Source: JBBREP01 sp036501845
GTDB taxonomy: Bacteria; Actinomycetota; Acidimicrobiia; IMCC26256; PALSA-610
Assembly (NCBI GenBank): GCA_036501845.1
Contig: DASXZO010000010.1
Location: 1-64,000 of the forward strand
DNA length: 64,000 nt
Direction: 5' to 3'
Shown: one piece after another, positions 30,761 through 38,649 of the stretch
How positions within the stretch are numbered: the stretch's first letter is position 1
How the letters are laid out: every line of letters begins with the position of its first letter
The notes under the pieces: generated by a model
The model's database searches: none
Seen by the model: the letters and a program-made list of their open reading frames with translations, nothing else
Told to the model about the DNA's origin: nothing
Position numbers and translations under genes: made by a program

Positions 30761-32001
30761 CGCTGCGACTCCGACAGCACCGCTTCGAGGATCTCGACCG
30801 CGCGATGGATCTCGGCGTCGGTCACGAGCAACGGCGGCGCGAGCCGCAATGCCGTGGGCGTGACCGCGTTCAGCACGAGCCCGGCCTCGAGACAACGGCG
30901 CGCCACGTCGGGAGCGTCGATGCCCGGCGTGAGCTGGGCCGCGACGAGCAGACCGAGCCCACGCACCTCGCGGATCGAGTCGAGGTCCTCGAGCTCCTTC
31001 ACGAGTAAGGCTCCGGCCGCCTCGGCGCGCGCCGCGACGTCGTCGCGCTGCATGACCTCGAGCACTTTGCGCGCCGCGGCAGTGGCGAGCGGCTGACCTC
31101 CGAACGTGGTGGCGTGGTCGCCCGGCCGGAACGCTTCGGCCACGTTCGCGGTGGCCCAGCACGCACCGATCGGCATGCCGTTGCCGAGCGCCTTGGCCAT
31201 CGTCACGATGTCGGGCCGCACCCCGTCGGCGTGCTGGAAGCCGAACCAGCGGCCGGTACGACCGAGACCGGTCTGTACCTCGTCGATGATGAGCAGCGCT
31301 TCGCGTTCGTTGCACAGCGACCGCACGGCTTCGAGATAGCCGGGCGGTGCGGGCACTACGCCACCTTCACCCTGCACGGGCTCGAGCAGCACCGCGACGA
31401 CGCGTTCGTCGGACAGCGCTTGGGCGATGGCGTCGACTTCGCCGAACTCCACCTGCCGGAATCCCACCGGCAGCGGCTGGAAGGTCTCTTGCTTCTGGGG
31501 CTGGCCAGTGGCGGCGAGCGTGGCGAGCGTGCGGCCGTGGAACGATCCGTAGGCACTCACGATGTGGAACCGTTCGGGTCCGCCGTGCAGCTGGCCGTAG
31601 CGGCGCGCGAGTTTGATCGCGCACTCGTTGGCCTCGCCGCCGCTGTTCGAGAAGAACACCCGGCCGCCGCCGCCCAGAAGGTCGTCGAGCGCGGCGGCCA
31701 CATGCGGTTGATGCTCGGTGTAATAGAGGTTCGACACGTGCAGCAGCTTCGATGCCTGCGCACTGATGGCCTCGGCCACCTCGGGGTGCGCGTGGCCGAG
31801 CGACGTGACGGCGAGACCCGTGAGGAAGTCGAGGTACTCCTTGTTCGTGTCGTCGTAGAGCAGGGTGCCCTCGCCGCGCACGAACGTGACCGGCGCGCGG
31901 CCGTAGGTCTGCATCACGTACTGCGCGTCGAGCGACTTCGGATCGACTCCGCCACCGAGCGCCTGCGGCTCGGGCCCCGACGGGCTGTTGGGCGTGCTCA
32001 T
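30757..32001 (-). CDS. argD: Acetylornithine aminotransferase
   Basis: A PLP-dependent class III aminotransferase of 414 residues. The NSGGEANECAIKLARRYG segment, the LLIIDEVQTGLGRTG motif with the cofactor-binding Asp, and the Schiff-base Lys in IVTMAKALGNGMPIGA are all present. The ATG at 32001 overlaps the argB stop. The first 22 residues (with GPEPQALGG) are not part of the conserved fold and resemble the translation of the dispersed repeat seen near xerD and argJ. Confidence 0.95.
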   Translation of the reverse strand: MSTPNSPSGPEPQALGGGVDPKSLDAQYVMQTYGRAPVTFVRGEGTLLYDDTNKEYLDFLTGLAVTSLGHAHPEVAEAISAQASKLLHVSNLYYTEHQPHVAAALDDLLGGGGRVFFSNSGGEANECAIKLARRYGQLHGGPERFHIVSAYGSFHGRTLATLAATGQPQKQETFQPLPVGFRQVEFGEVDAIAQALSDERVVAVLLEPVQGEGGVVPAPPGYLEAVRSLCNEREALLIIDEVQTGLGRTGRWFGFQHADGVRPDIVTMAKALGNGMPIGACWATANVAEAFRPGDHATTFGGQPLATAAARKVLEVMQRDDVAARAEAAGALLVKELEDLDSIREVRGLGLLVAAQLTPGIDAPDVARRCLEAGLVLNAVTPTALRLAPPLLVTDAEIHRAVEILEAVLSESQR

Positions 32002-32912
32002 GCTGTGGCCGTCACCATCGTGCCGATCCCCTCCCGGGTGAAGAACTCGAGCAGCAGCGCGTGCGGCAAGCGACCGTCGAGGATGTGGGCGCGGCGCACA
32101 CCATGACGCACCGCATGCACGCACGACTCGATCTTCGGCAGCATCCCCTCGACGAACGCGCCCTCGCGCACCAACCGGTCGAGCACATCGACGTGCACGC
32201 GCCGCAGCAAGCTCGACTCGTCGGGCCAACGTTCGTACACGCCGGCAACATCGGTGAGGTACACGAGCTTCTCGGCGTCGAGCGACTCCGCGATCGCACC
32301 GGCGACCGTGTCGGCATTGACGTTGTACGCCTGGCCCACCTCGTCGACGCCGACCGTCGCCACCACCGGAATGAGGTCTTCCGCGATGAGCCGGCGCAGG
32401 ATCGTGGAGTCGATCGCGCGCACGTCGCCGACGAAGCCGAGCGCGGGATCGCGTTGTTCGACCTTCAGCAGACCGGCGTCCTCGCCCGACAGACCGACCG
32501 CATACGAGCCGTGGATGTTGAGCGTGGACACGATCTCGCGGTTCACCTTGCCGACGAGTGCCATCCGTACGATGTCGATCGTCTCGGCGTCGGTGACGCG
32601 ACGGCCGTCGACAAACTCCGGTTCCTTGCCGAGACGGCGCATGAGGTCGGTGATCTGCGGTCCCCCGCCGTGCACCACCACTGGATGCATGCCCACGAGG
32701 TGCATCAGCACCACGTCGGCCGCAAAGACCTCGAGCGGATCGATGCCGTCGCGCCGTGCGGCGGTGCTGCCGGACAGCGCATTGCCGCCGTACTTCACCA
32801 CGACGATGCGCCCGTTGAATTCGCGGATGTACGGCAGCGCCTCGGTGAGCACCTCCGCCTTCGCAGTGGCGTCGGCGATGCGTTGCAGCGGGTCGGAGGT
32901 GGTCGCGGTCAT
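31998..32912 (-). CDS. argB: Acetylglutamate kinase
   Basis: Phosphorylates N-acetylglutamate. 304 residues of the amino-acid kinase fold: IVVVKYGGNALSG near residue 37, MHPVVVHGGGPQITDLMRRLG for substrate/ATP binding, and a C-terminal LTDVAGVYERW segment. The N-terminal extension before the first motif (DPLQRIADATAKAEVLTEALPYI) resembles the helix of arginine-inhibited hexameric forms, so feedback inhibition is plausible. It is linked by ATGA overlaps to argJ and argD. Confidence 0.96.
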   Translation of the reverse strand: MTATTSDPLQRIADATAKAEVLTEALPYIREFNGRIVVVKYGGNALSGSTAARRDGIDPLEVFAADVVLMHLVGMHPVVVHGGGPQITDLMRRLGKEPEFVDGRRVTDAETIDIVRMALVGKVNREIVSTLNIHGSYAVGLSGEDAGLLKVEQRDPALGFVGDVRAIDSTILRRLIAEDLIPVVATVGVDEVGQAYNVNADTVAGAIAESLDAEKLVYLTDVAGVYERWPDESSLLRRVHVDVLDRLVREGAFVEGMLPKIESCVHAVRHGVRRAHILDGRLPHALLLEFFTREGIGTMVTATA

Positions 32913-34114
32913 GACGTGCCCATGTTCTCGTCGACGTAGGCGTGGGTGAGATCGGTGGTGAGCACACTCGCGGTGGCGTCGCCGCAGTGCAGGTCGACCA
33001 CGATCTCGATGTCGTGCTGGTGCATGGCCTCGGCGAGCGCGCCCGCGTCGTGCTCACACGCGATCCCGTTGCGGGCCACAGTGATGCCGCTGTACGCGAT
33101 GTCGACGCGCTCGGGATCGAAATAGGCACCGCTCGCACCGCACTCGCTGAGCACGCGCCCCCAGTAGGGGTCGCAGCCGTACAGCGAGCACTGCACGAGC
33201 TGGCTGTGCGCGACCGTGCGGGCCGCGAGGCGGGCGTCGTCACGCGAGCGGGCGCCGCGCACCTCGATGCGCGCCAGCTTCGTCGCACCTTCGGCATCAC
33301 GCGCCATCTGCTCGGCCAGGCTGCAGCACACCTCAGTGAGCGCGTCGCGCAACGCGTAGAACGCAGCCCGCTCGCCGTAGGAGTTGATCGTCGGATTGCC
33401 CGCAGCACCATTCGCGAGCACTAACACGGTGTCGTTGGTGGATCGGCAGCCGTCGACCACGACGTTGTCGAAGCTTGCGCCAACCGCGTCGTGCAATGCC
33501 TCGTTGAGCGTGGCGCTTTCGACCGCCGCGTCAGAGGTGATCGCGCACAGCATCGTGGCCATCGCCGGCGAGAGCATCGCCGCGCCTTTGGCCATGCCGC
33601 CCACCGTCACCTTCACGCCACCCGGCAGCACCGCGATCGCCGTGGCCTGCTTCGCCTTCGTGTCGGTGGTCATGATCGCGGTGGCCGCGGCGAGGCCGTG
33701 CTCGGGCGTCGGCCCGCGATCGCCCGCGATCTTCGGGATGCCCGATTCCAGTGGCGCGAGCGGCAGCGGGATACCGATGAGACCGGTCGAGCACACGAGC
33801 ACGTCGGTGATCGCGCAGCCGATGGCGTCGCCGGTGAGCTCGCACATGCGTCGCGCGGCGGCCCGGCCACCCTCGCCGGTGGCCGCGTTGGCGTTCCCCG
33901 AGTTGAGCGTGATCGCAGCGGCGCGCCCGTCGAACAGATGCTCACGGCTCGCCTGCACGGGCGCAGCCGCAACGAGGTTGGTGGTGAACACGCCGCCCGC
34001 GGTCACCGGCCGCCCGTCGGCCGTCGCCACGACGGCAAGGTCGGGCACGCCGCCGTCCTTGATGCCGCACGCGCCACCCGCGGCCACAAAGCCTTTTGCT
34101 GCCGTGATGCTCAT
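32909..34114 (-). CDS. argJ: Bifunctional ornithine acetyltransferase / N-acetylglutamate synthase
   Basis: A self-cleaving enzyme that transfers acetyl from N-acetylornithine to glutamate, recycling the acetyl group. 401 residues. The autocleavage site is the ATML motif in SPAMATMLCAITSD, with Thr as the new N-terminal nucleophile; the conserved GGMAKGAAMLSP precedes it and NDTVLVLANG follows. The presence of argJ with argB and argC indicates the cyclic pathway, so argE is not needed. The ATG at 34114 is just downstream of a dispersed 30-bp repeat. Confidence 0.96.
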   Translation of the reverse strand: MSITAAKGFVAAGGACGIKDGGVPDLAVVATADGRPVTAGGVFTTNLVAAAPVQASREHLFDGRAAAITLNSGNANAATGEGGRAAARRMCELTGDAIGCAITDVLVCSTGLIGIPLPLAPLESGIPKIAGDRGPTPEHGLAAATAIMTTDTKAKQATAIAVLPGGVKVTVGGMAKGAAMLSPAMATMLCAITSDAAVESATLNEALHDAVGASFDNVVVDGCRSTNDTVLVLANGAAGNPTINSYGERAAFYALRDALTEVCCSLAEQMARDAEGATKLARIEVRGARSRDDARLAARTVAHSQLVQCSLYGCDPYWGRVLSECGASGAYFDPERVDIAYSGITVARNGIACEHDAGALAEAMHQHDIEIVVDLHCGDATASVLTTDLTHAYVDENMGTS

Positions 34115-34117
34115 GTA

Positions 34118-34147
34118 GCACCCCCGCTCGCTTGCGGCTCGCGCCCC
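34118..34147 (-). repeat. Dispersed 30-bp GC-rich repeat, copy 2
   Basis: Lies in the 40-base space between argC and argJ. It differs from 2885-2914 by one base. It ends three bases before the argJ start codon, where a ribosome-binding site would be expected, so it may have displaced or replaced the native one. Confidence 0.7.
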
Positions 34148-34154
34148 CAGTGTC

Positions 34155-35213
34155 TCACGGCGCAAGCCCTACGAGCGGCAGACCGGTGGTCTCGGGCAGA
34201 CCGAGCAGGATGTTCGTGTTCTGCACGGCTTGGCCGGCCGCACCCTTCACCATGTTGTCGATCGCGGCGATGGCGAGCACGGTGCCAGTGCGCTCGTCGG
34301 CCCGCACCGTCACGTGCGCGGTATTGGCGCCATACGTCGAGCGCGTGCCGCTCGGCTCGTCGGTGACGATCACACACGCCTCACCTTCGTAGTAATCGCG
34401 GTATTGCTCGAGCAGCGCCTTCGTGGTGAGGCCCTCATGTGCGGGTCGCGCGTAACAGGTGGCGAGGATGCCTCGTGTCATCGGCACGAGATGCGGGGTG
34501 AACAGCACGCGCACGTCGGTTCCGGCCACGTGCGTGAGCGCGAGCTCCATCTCGGCGGTGTGCCGGTGCGTGAGCAACCCGTAAGCGCTGGCGTTCTCGT
34601 TCACTTCGGAGAAGTGGCTCGTGATCTTCAGCGCGCGCCCCGCGCCCGACACTCCGGACAGCGCGTCGACCACGATGCCGGTCGGCTCCACCGCGCCGTC
34701 GGCGAGGAGTGGCGCAAGCGCAAGCGAGGCCGCGGTGGGGTAACAGCCCGGAACGGCCACGTGCTGCGCGGCTTCGATCACCGGCCGCTCGAGCTCCACG
34801 AGCCCGAAGGCGAAACGGTCGAGCAGCTCGGGTGCCTTGTGCGCGTGTCCGTACCACTGCTCGTACATGTCGGCCGGGAGCCGAAAGTCGGCCGCGAGGT
34901 CGACCACGTGCGGCACACGGTCGATGAGGTCGGGCACCAGACCCTGCGACGCGCCGTGCGGCAGGGCCAGGAACGCGACGTCGCAACCGTCGCCAAGCGC
35001 GGGTTCCGACGCGCCGTAGAACCGACCGCCGTACTGCGCCGCGAGCGCGGGGAAGAGATCGGTGACCGGCGCCCCCGCGTTCGACTCGGCGCCGACCGCG
35101 ACCACCTCGATCGCGGGATGCCCGGACAGCAATCGGAGCAGTTCGGCCCCGCCGTACCCGGAGGCCCCGTACACGGCAGCCCGTGCCCGAGTATTCGTCA
35201 CAGCGGATACCAT
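34155..35213 (-). CDS. argC: N-acetyl-gamma-glutamyl-phosphate reductase
   Basis: NADPH-dependent reduction in arginine synthesis, 352 residues. The nucleotide-binding loop is YGASGYGGAELLRLL, the catalytic Cys lies in VPGCYPTAASLAL, and the conserved GVSGAGR and HTAEMELAL blocks follow. It is the first gene of the arg operon. The ATG at 35213 overlaps a candidate ArgR operator; a GTG twelve bases further in is an alternative start. Confidence 0.95.
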   Translation of the reverse strand: MVSAVTNTRARAAVYGASGYGGAELLRLLSGHPAIEVVAVGAESNAGAPVTDLFPALAAQYGGRFYGASEPALGDGCDVAFLALPHGASQGLVPDLIDRVPHVVDLAADFRLPADMYEQWYGHAHKAPELLDRFAFGLVELERPVIEAAQHVAVPGCYPTAASLALAPLLADGAVEPTGIVVDALSGVSGAGRALKITSHFSEVNENASAYGLLTHRHTAEMELALTHVAGTDVRVLFTPHLVPMTRGILATCYARPAHEGLTTKALLEQYRDYYEGEACVIVTDEPSGTRSTYGANTAHVTVRADERTGTVLAIAAIDNMVKGAAGQAVQNTNILLGLPETTGLPLVGLAP

Positions 35214-35230
35214 ACATCGTGATGCATACC
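35210..35230. promoter_or_regulatory. Candidate ArgR operator
   Basis: An imperfect inverted repeat, CCATACAT-CGTG-ATGCATAC, with half-sites of the ATGCAT/ATACAT type. The spacing and the AT-rich half-sites in an otherwise GC-rich region resemble ARG boxes. It lies at the start of argC, in the 45-base space shared with the divergent MaoC operon, so both could be affected. Confidence 0.5.
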
Positions 35231-35258
35231 CGGCCACGGAAATGCCCGAGGCGACGCG

Positions 35259-35678
35259 ATGGCTGATGCCGGGAGCGCGCCGTTCTCGGGTCTGGCGCCG
35301 GGCGACCTGCTGGGGCCGCTGCGGTTGACCGTGTCGGCGGCCGCGAACGAGCGGTATTGGAGCGCGGCCGCGGTCGACCACCCTGCGTTGCGGGCCGGTG
35401 CGCTCTACCCGCTGATCGCCGCCAACCTCACAGTGCTCACCTTCGGCGCCCACTGCCCCGACGCCATGATCCAGACCCGCCAGCACCTCGTGTGCCACCA
35501 GCGCGGCGCGGTCGATGTGGAGTTGGAGACAACCGCCGAGGTGCTCGAGCGCTACGAGCGCCGCGACCGCGATTACATCGTGTTGCAAGCCGAGGTGGTG
35601 CAGGCCGGCGCGCCGCTCTGGACATCGACTGTGCACTTCACACCCGCGCTCGTGCCGACGAACGAGGCTTCGTCGTGA
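35259..35678 (+). CDS. MaoC-like hot-dog protein, first of a pair
   Basis: A 139-residue protein of the MaoC/hot-dog dehydratase group: FSGLAPGDLLGPLRLTVSAAANERYWSAA at the N terminus and TRQHLVCHQRGAVDVELETTAEVLERYERRDRDYIVLQ as the long strand pair. Such proteins often work as two-subunit enoyl hydratases or thioester binders. It is immediately followed by a second MaoC-like gene with a GTGA overlap, so the two products probably form a complex. The catalytic D/H pair of classic MaoC is not obvious in this subunit. Confidence 0.7.
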   Translation: MADAGSAPFSGLAPGDLLGPLRLTVSAAANERYWSAAAVDHPALRAGALYPLIAANLTVLTFGAHCPDAMIQTRQHLVCHQRGAVDVELETTAEVLERYERRDRDYIVLQAEVVQAGAPLWTSTVHFTPALVPTNEASS

Positions 35679-36103
35679 CCATGGAGCGGCGCACGCTCAC
35701 CATCACCGACGAGCTGATCGTGCGTTACTCGCGCCGCGGCAACTTCCATTCAGAACCCGATGATCCCGCGGCGATCGCGCTCGGCGGCCTCGTCGCGCAA
35801 GGCACGCAGGTGTGCGGGCCGGCCTACGGCGCGCTGCTCGAGGCGTGGGGCGAAGACTTCCTCGACCACGGTGAGCTCGACCTGCGCTTCGTGGGCATGG
35901 TGCGCGGCGGCGACACCGTCGACGCCACCGTCGAGATCGCCGAGTCCACCGACGCGGCCGACGACGCCGCCCGTGGTATGTCGTTTGTATCGCCGGCGTT
36001 ACAAACGACATACCACGAAGCCACGATCGAGGTGCGCAACACGACCACTGACATCGTCGCGGCAGTCGGGACCGCGCGCTGCCGCGGCAGCGCGCGGTCG
36101 TGA
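35675..36103 (+). CDS. MaoC-like hot-dog protein, second of a pair, with in-frame palindrome
   Basis: A 142-residue partner of the preceding gene, starting at a GTG that overlaps its stop. It contains RRTLTITDELIVRYSRRGNFHSEPDD and GGLVAQGTQVCGPAYGALLEAW, resembling the hydratase region of MaoC-like proteins (HxDP and G-x-x-x-xG analogues). About 15 residues (GMSFVSPALQTTYHE) between ADDAAR and ATIEVRN are coded by a perfect inverted repeat that does not look like family sequence and may be an insertion that kept the frame. Confidence 0.68.
   Translation: MTMERRTLTITDELIVRYSRRGNFHSEPDDPAAIALGGLVAQGTQVCGPAYGALLEAWGEDFLDHGELDLRFVGMVRGGDTVDATVEIAESTDAADDAARGMSFVSPALQTTYHEATIEVRNTTTDIVAAVGTARCRGSARS
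35972..36017. repeat. 46-bp perfect palindrome inside a coding region
   Basis: Arms CGTGGTATGTCGTTTGTA and TACAAACGACATACCACG are perfectly complementary over 18 bases, with a 10-base loop. The arms are much less GC-rich than the surroundings. It is in frame and stop-free in the MaoC-like gene, and the minus-strand reading is almost the same peptide. Confidence 0.9.
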
Positions 36104-36108
36104 ATCGC

Positions 36109-37149
36109 TCAGCTGACCCGGCAAGGGAAGTGGCCGTCAACCGAGAACCCATCGATGTAGCGCACGCGCCCGCGCACATCGTCGGCGCGCACGGCGCAAA
36201 CATCCTTCGGAACCTCGGACGCGAAGTACGGCCGCGACAGCCCACGTAGGACAACCGTCCGGACCGTGGCGAACGGTCGTCGCGGTGGAGGCACTTGCGC
36301 GAGCGACGGAGCCGGTGATGTGAAGCCGTACGCGCTCAACGCGATGTTGCGAACGCCGTTGGGCACGGTGCCGAACACGAAGTTGGTGCCTGCGAGCGTG
36401 GTCACGACGCCGCGACCGGTCTCGTCGCAACGAGCCGTGAGGCCGCGGAAGTGCAGCTCGATGCAACCGGTGCGGTGGTCATCGACCGTGAGTGGATACT
36501 CAGGAGGCACGAGCGCGTCGAGTACCCACTCGTGGCCGCCGACTTCACCCTGTTCGACCTGCACGCGGTGCATCACCGACACCGGCACCTCAGTGGTCAT
36601 GCGTTCGAGCATCCGCCATGTCGCGGGAGTGACCGGCTCGACGTGGGCGGCGATCCGCCGTGCGACCGCGCGTGCCTGCGGGACAGAGGCGATGCCGTTC
36701 ACGTCGATGAGGATCGACAGTCCAGGCCGCTCTTCCCACGAGACGTTCCAGCCGTAGTTCGACCCGTCGTCGTAGTTGCTCCCCTCGCACGACGGATGCC
36801 CGCGAACCAGCACGGCCGACCCCGACGCCTTGCACGATGTCGAGTCGTGTCGGACCTCGATATCGAAGTCCGACGCGCCGTGCGGACTCGGTCCGGTGCC
36901 GTAGGCCGCGTCGAACGATCGACCCGACGCGTCGTCGGTTTCCTCAGCGGCGACGAGATGCTCCCGCGACGGCTTCCAGCCGGCAATCCAGTACGGACTG
37001 CTGGGCGCACCGACGACGACCTGTGCATGAAAGATCGGACCGCGGTGCCCATTGCCACCGTCCGGCGAGCGAACCACGACGAAACCGGCGACTGCGGCGC
37101 CGACCACAACCACGGCAACGACCATCCACGCCGCGCGCCCGCGGCTCAT
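36109..37149 (-). CDS. Hypothetical membrane-anchored exported protein
   Basis: A 346-residue protein with one N-terminal membrane anchor (AAWMVVAVVVVGAAVAGFVVV, residues 6-26) and a long extracytoplasmic part that includes Cys residues possibly in disulfides (CKASGS, HPSCEGS, TGCIEL, RCDETG, DVCAV, FPCRV). No known domain recognised. It is on the minus strand, convergent with the MaoC pair, and 29 bases downstream of the four-helix membrane protein gene, with which it may be cotranscribed. Confidence 0.6.
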   Translation of the reverse strand: MSRGRAAWMVVAVVVVGAAVAGFVVVRSPDGGNGHRGPIFHAQVVVGAPSSPYWIAGWKPSREHLVAAEETDDASGRSFDAAYGTGPSPHGASDFDIEVRHDSTSCKASGSAVLVRGHPSCEGSNYDDGSNYGWNVSWEERPGLSILIDVNGIASVPQARAVARRIAAHVEPVTPATWRMLERMTTEVPVSVMHRVQVEQGEVGGHEWVLDALVPPEYPLTVDDHRTGCIELHFRGLTARCDETGRGVVTTLAGTNFVFGTVPNGVRNIALSAYGFTSPAPSLAQVPPPRRPFATVRTVVLRGLSRPYFASEVPKDVCAVRADDVRGRVRYIDGFSVDGHFPCRVS

Positions 37150-37178
37150 TCCCACGCCGAAACTGTACGACCGCTGAA

Positions 37179-37757
37179 TCAGCCGGCCGGCGTCAGCCCG
37201 ACCGGCTCGGGCGGGCTGTCGTCGACCTCGTCGGCATCGACCTCCACGCGCTCGGTGGCGACGGGAAAGGTGAGCCAGATCGTGACCGCCGCAAGCCCAA
37301 ACGCGGCGCCGCCCCACATCACTCCCGACACGCGCATCTGCCACTGCGATTGTTGCAGCGCGAGCGACAGGCTGGCATTCGGGTCGTTGAAGTTGTGGAT
37401 CTGAATGGTGAGGAAGTGCCACACGTCGAACAGCCCGAAGGCAGCAACAAAGCCGCTCAGCAGGGCGATGCCACCGAGTAGCCCCCGCAGCCACGCAACA
37501 CGCGTCAATCGATAGGCCGCGAGCGCGGCCAACGACGCGACCATGTAGGTGAACGCAGTCGACGGTCCAAGCGTCGGCGAGAGCGAATCGAGACGCTCGC
37601 GGAACGACAGATCGCCGTAGGGCTCGCTCAGGTAGAGCGCGATCGGCGAGATCGTGGCCCAGAGCGCAGCCGTGACCGCCACGACCGCCCACGTGCGCCG
37701 CCCGAGGATCTCCCGCTGAGCCGGCGCAGAGCCCCCCAATACCTCCCCATCCTCCAC
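37179..37757 (-). CDS. Four-helix membrane protein of unknown function
   Basis: A protein of about 192 residues with hydrophobic segments at WAVVAVTAALWATISPIALY, FTYMVASLAALAAYRL, GLLGGIALLSGFVAAFGLF and SGVMWGGAAFGLAAVTIWL, ending in an acidic, Pro-rich tail. No motif suggests a function. The GTG at 37757 is used because earlier starts would overlap the divergent PhyH gene starting at 37767; the nine bases between the two starts leave no room for a separate leader. Confidence 0.55.
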   Translation of the reverse strand: MEDGEVLGGSAPAQREILGRRTWAVVAVTAALWATISPIALYLSEPYGDLSFRERLDSLSPTLGPSTAFTYMVASLAALAAYRLTRVAWLRGLLGGIALLSGFVAAFGLFDVWHFLTIQIHNFNDPNASLSLALQQSQWQMRVSGVMWGGAAFGLAAVTIWLTFPVATERVEVDADEVDDSPPEPVGLTPAG

Positions 37758-37766
37758 ATCGGGAGT

Positions 37767-38597
37767 ATGGCACCGCCGTATCTTCGCGATGTGGATCGCA
37801 TCGCGCATCCGTGGAACCACGACTTCACGTGGCAGGACCATTCCGGGCCCTTCACCACGATCACGCGCGACCAGGCTGACGCCTACGACCGCGACGGTTT
37901 CTTCGTGATCGAAGACGTCTTCGACGTAGCCACACTGTCAACCCTCGACGCCGAACTCCAGCGCGGCGATTCGAGCACTCGTCGCTTCCTCGACACGCTC
38001 GACACGGGTCGCCTCGGCGTGACCGGTCTCGACACCCAGATCATTGCGCCGCACGGTGTGATCAAGTCGCCGTGGCTGCGCGAGCTGTGCGCCCACCCGA
38101 CACTTGCCGGCGCCGCCCGCGACCTGCTCGGAACCACGGTGCGCCTCTACTGGGAGCAGTCGGTGTACAAGCAACCGAACAGTGCCGAGCCGGTGCTGTT
38201 CCACCAGGACAACGGCTACACCTTCGTGGAGCCGCAGAGCTACGTGACGTGCTGGATCGCCATCACCGACGCCACGCAGGAGAACGGTTGCGTGGCGGTG
38301 ATGCCCGGCGTGCACCGCAGCGGCACGCTCGCCCACCGCCACACCGCTCTCGGCGAGGAGTGCTGGGGCGATTGGACGAGCGCGGTCACAGTGCCGGTGC
38401 GGGCCGGGAGCGTGGTGGTGTTCACGTCACTCACGCCGCACGCCACCTTCACGAATCGAACCGCGGCGGTGCGCAAGGCGTACATCGTGCAGTACGCGCC
38501 CGATGGTGCCGAAGCACTAGTCGGCGACCCTGCGCACGGACCGCCCGCGCATCGCGTGCTCCAGAACGACGCCGACCGCCAGTTCGTCGTCGCATGA
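37767..38597 (+). CDS. Phytanoyl-CoA dioxygenase (PhyH) family protein
   Basis: A 276-residue Fe(II)/2-oxoglutarate-dependent oxygenase. The double-stranded beta-helix metal site is visible as HxD in LFHQDNGYTF and the distal His in SLTPHATFTNR, followed by an Arg-containing strand (AVRKAYIVQYAP) suited to 2-oxoglutarate. The substrate is unknown; bacterial PhyH proteins act on varied small molecules. It lies upstream of a TetR gene whose operator is 13 bases beyond its stop. Confidence 0.85.
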   Translation: MAPPYLRDVDRIAHPWNHDFTWQDHSGPFTTITRDQADAYDRDGFFVIEDVFDVATLSTLDAELQRGDSSTRRFLDTLDTGRLGVTGLDTQIIAPHGVIKSPWLRELCAHPTLAGAARDLLGTTVRLYWEQSVYKQPNSAEPVLFHQDNGYTFVEPQSYVTCWIAITDATQENGCVAVMPGVHRSGTLAHRHTALGEECWGDWTSAVTVPVRAGSVVVFTSLTPHATFTNRTAAVRKAYIVQYAPDGAEALVGDPAHGPPAHRVLQNDADRQFVVA

Positions 38598-38609
38598 ACA
38601 TTCAATGTA

Positions 38610-38637
38610 TTGACAGTTCCACTGTCATAACTATAAG
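38610..38637 (+). promoter_or_regulatory. TetR gene promoter overlapped by an operator palindrome
   Basis: TTGACA (38610-38615) and TATAAG (38632-38637) are 16 bases apart. The perfect inverted repeat TGACAGT-TCC-ACTGTCA (38611-38627) covers the -35 element and part of the spacer, the classic place for an autoregulatory TetR site. Transcription should begin near 38644, only a few bases from the ATG at 38650. Confidence 0.72.
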
Positions 38638-38649
38638 GTGGGCAACATC

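Noticed and set aside
30757..33411. An 884-codon open frame including argD
   Set aside because: Only the part from 32001 has aminotransferase motifs; the rest is argB and argJ in the wrong frame.
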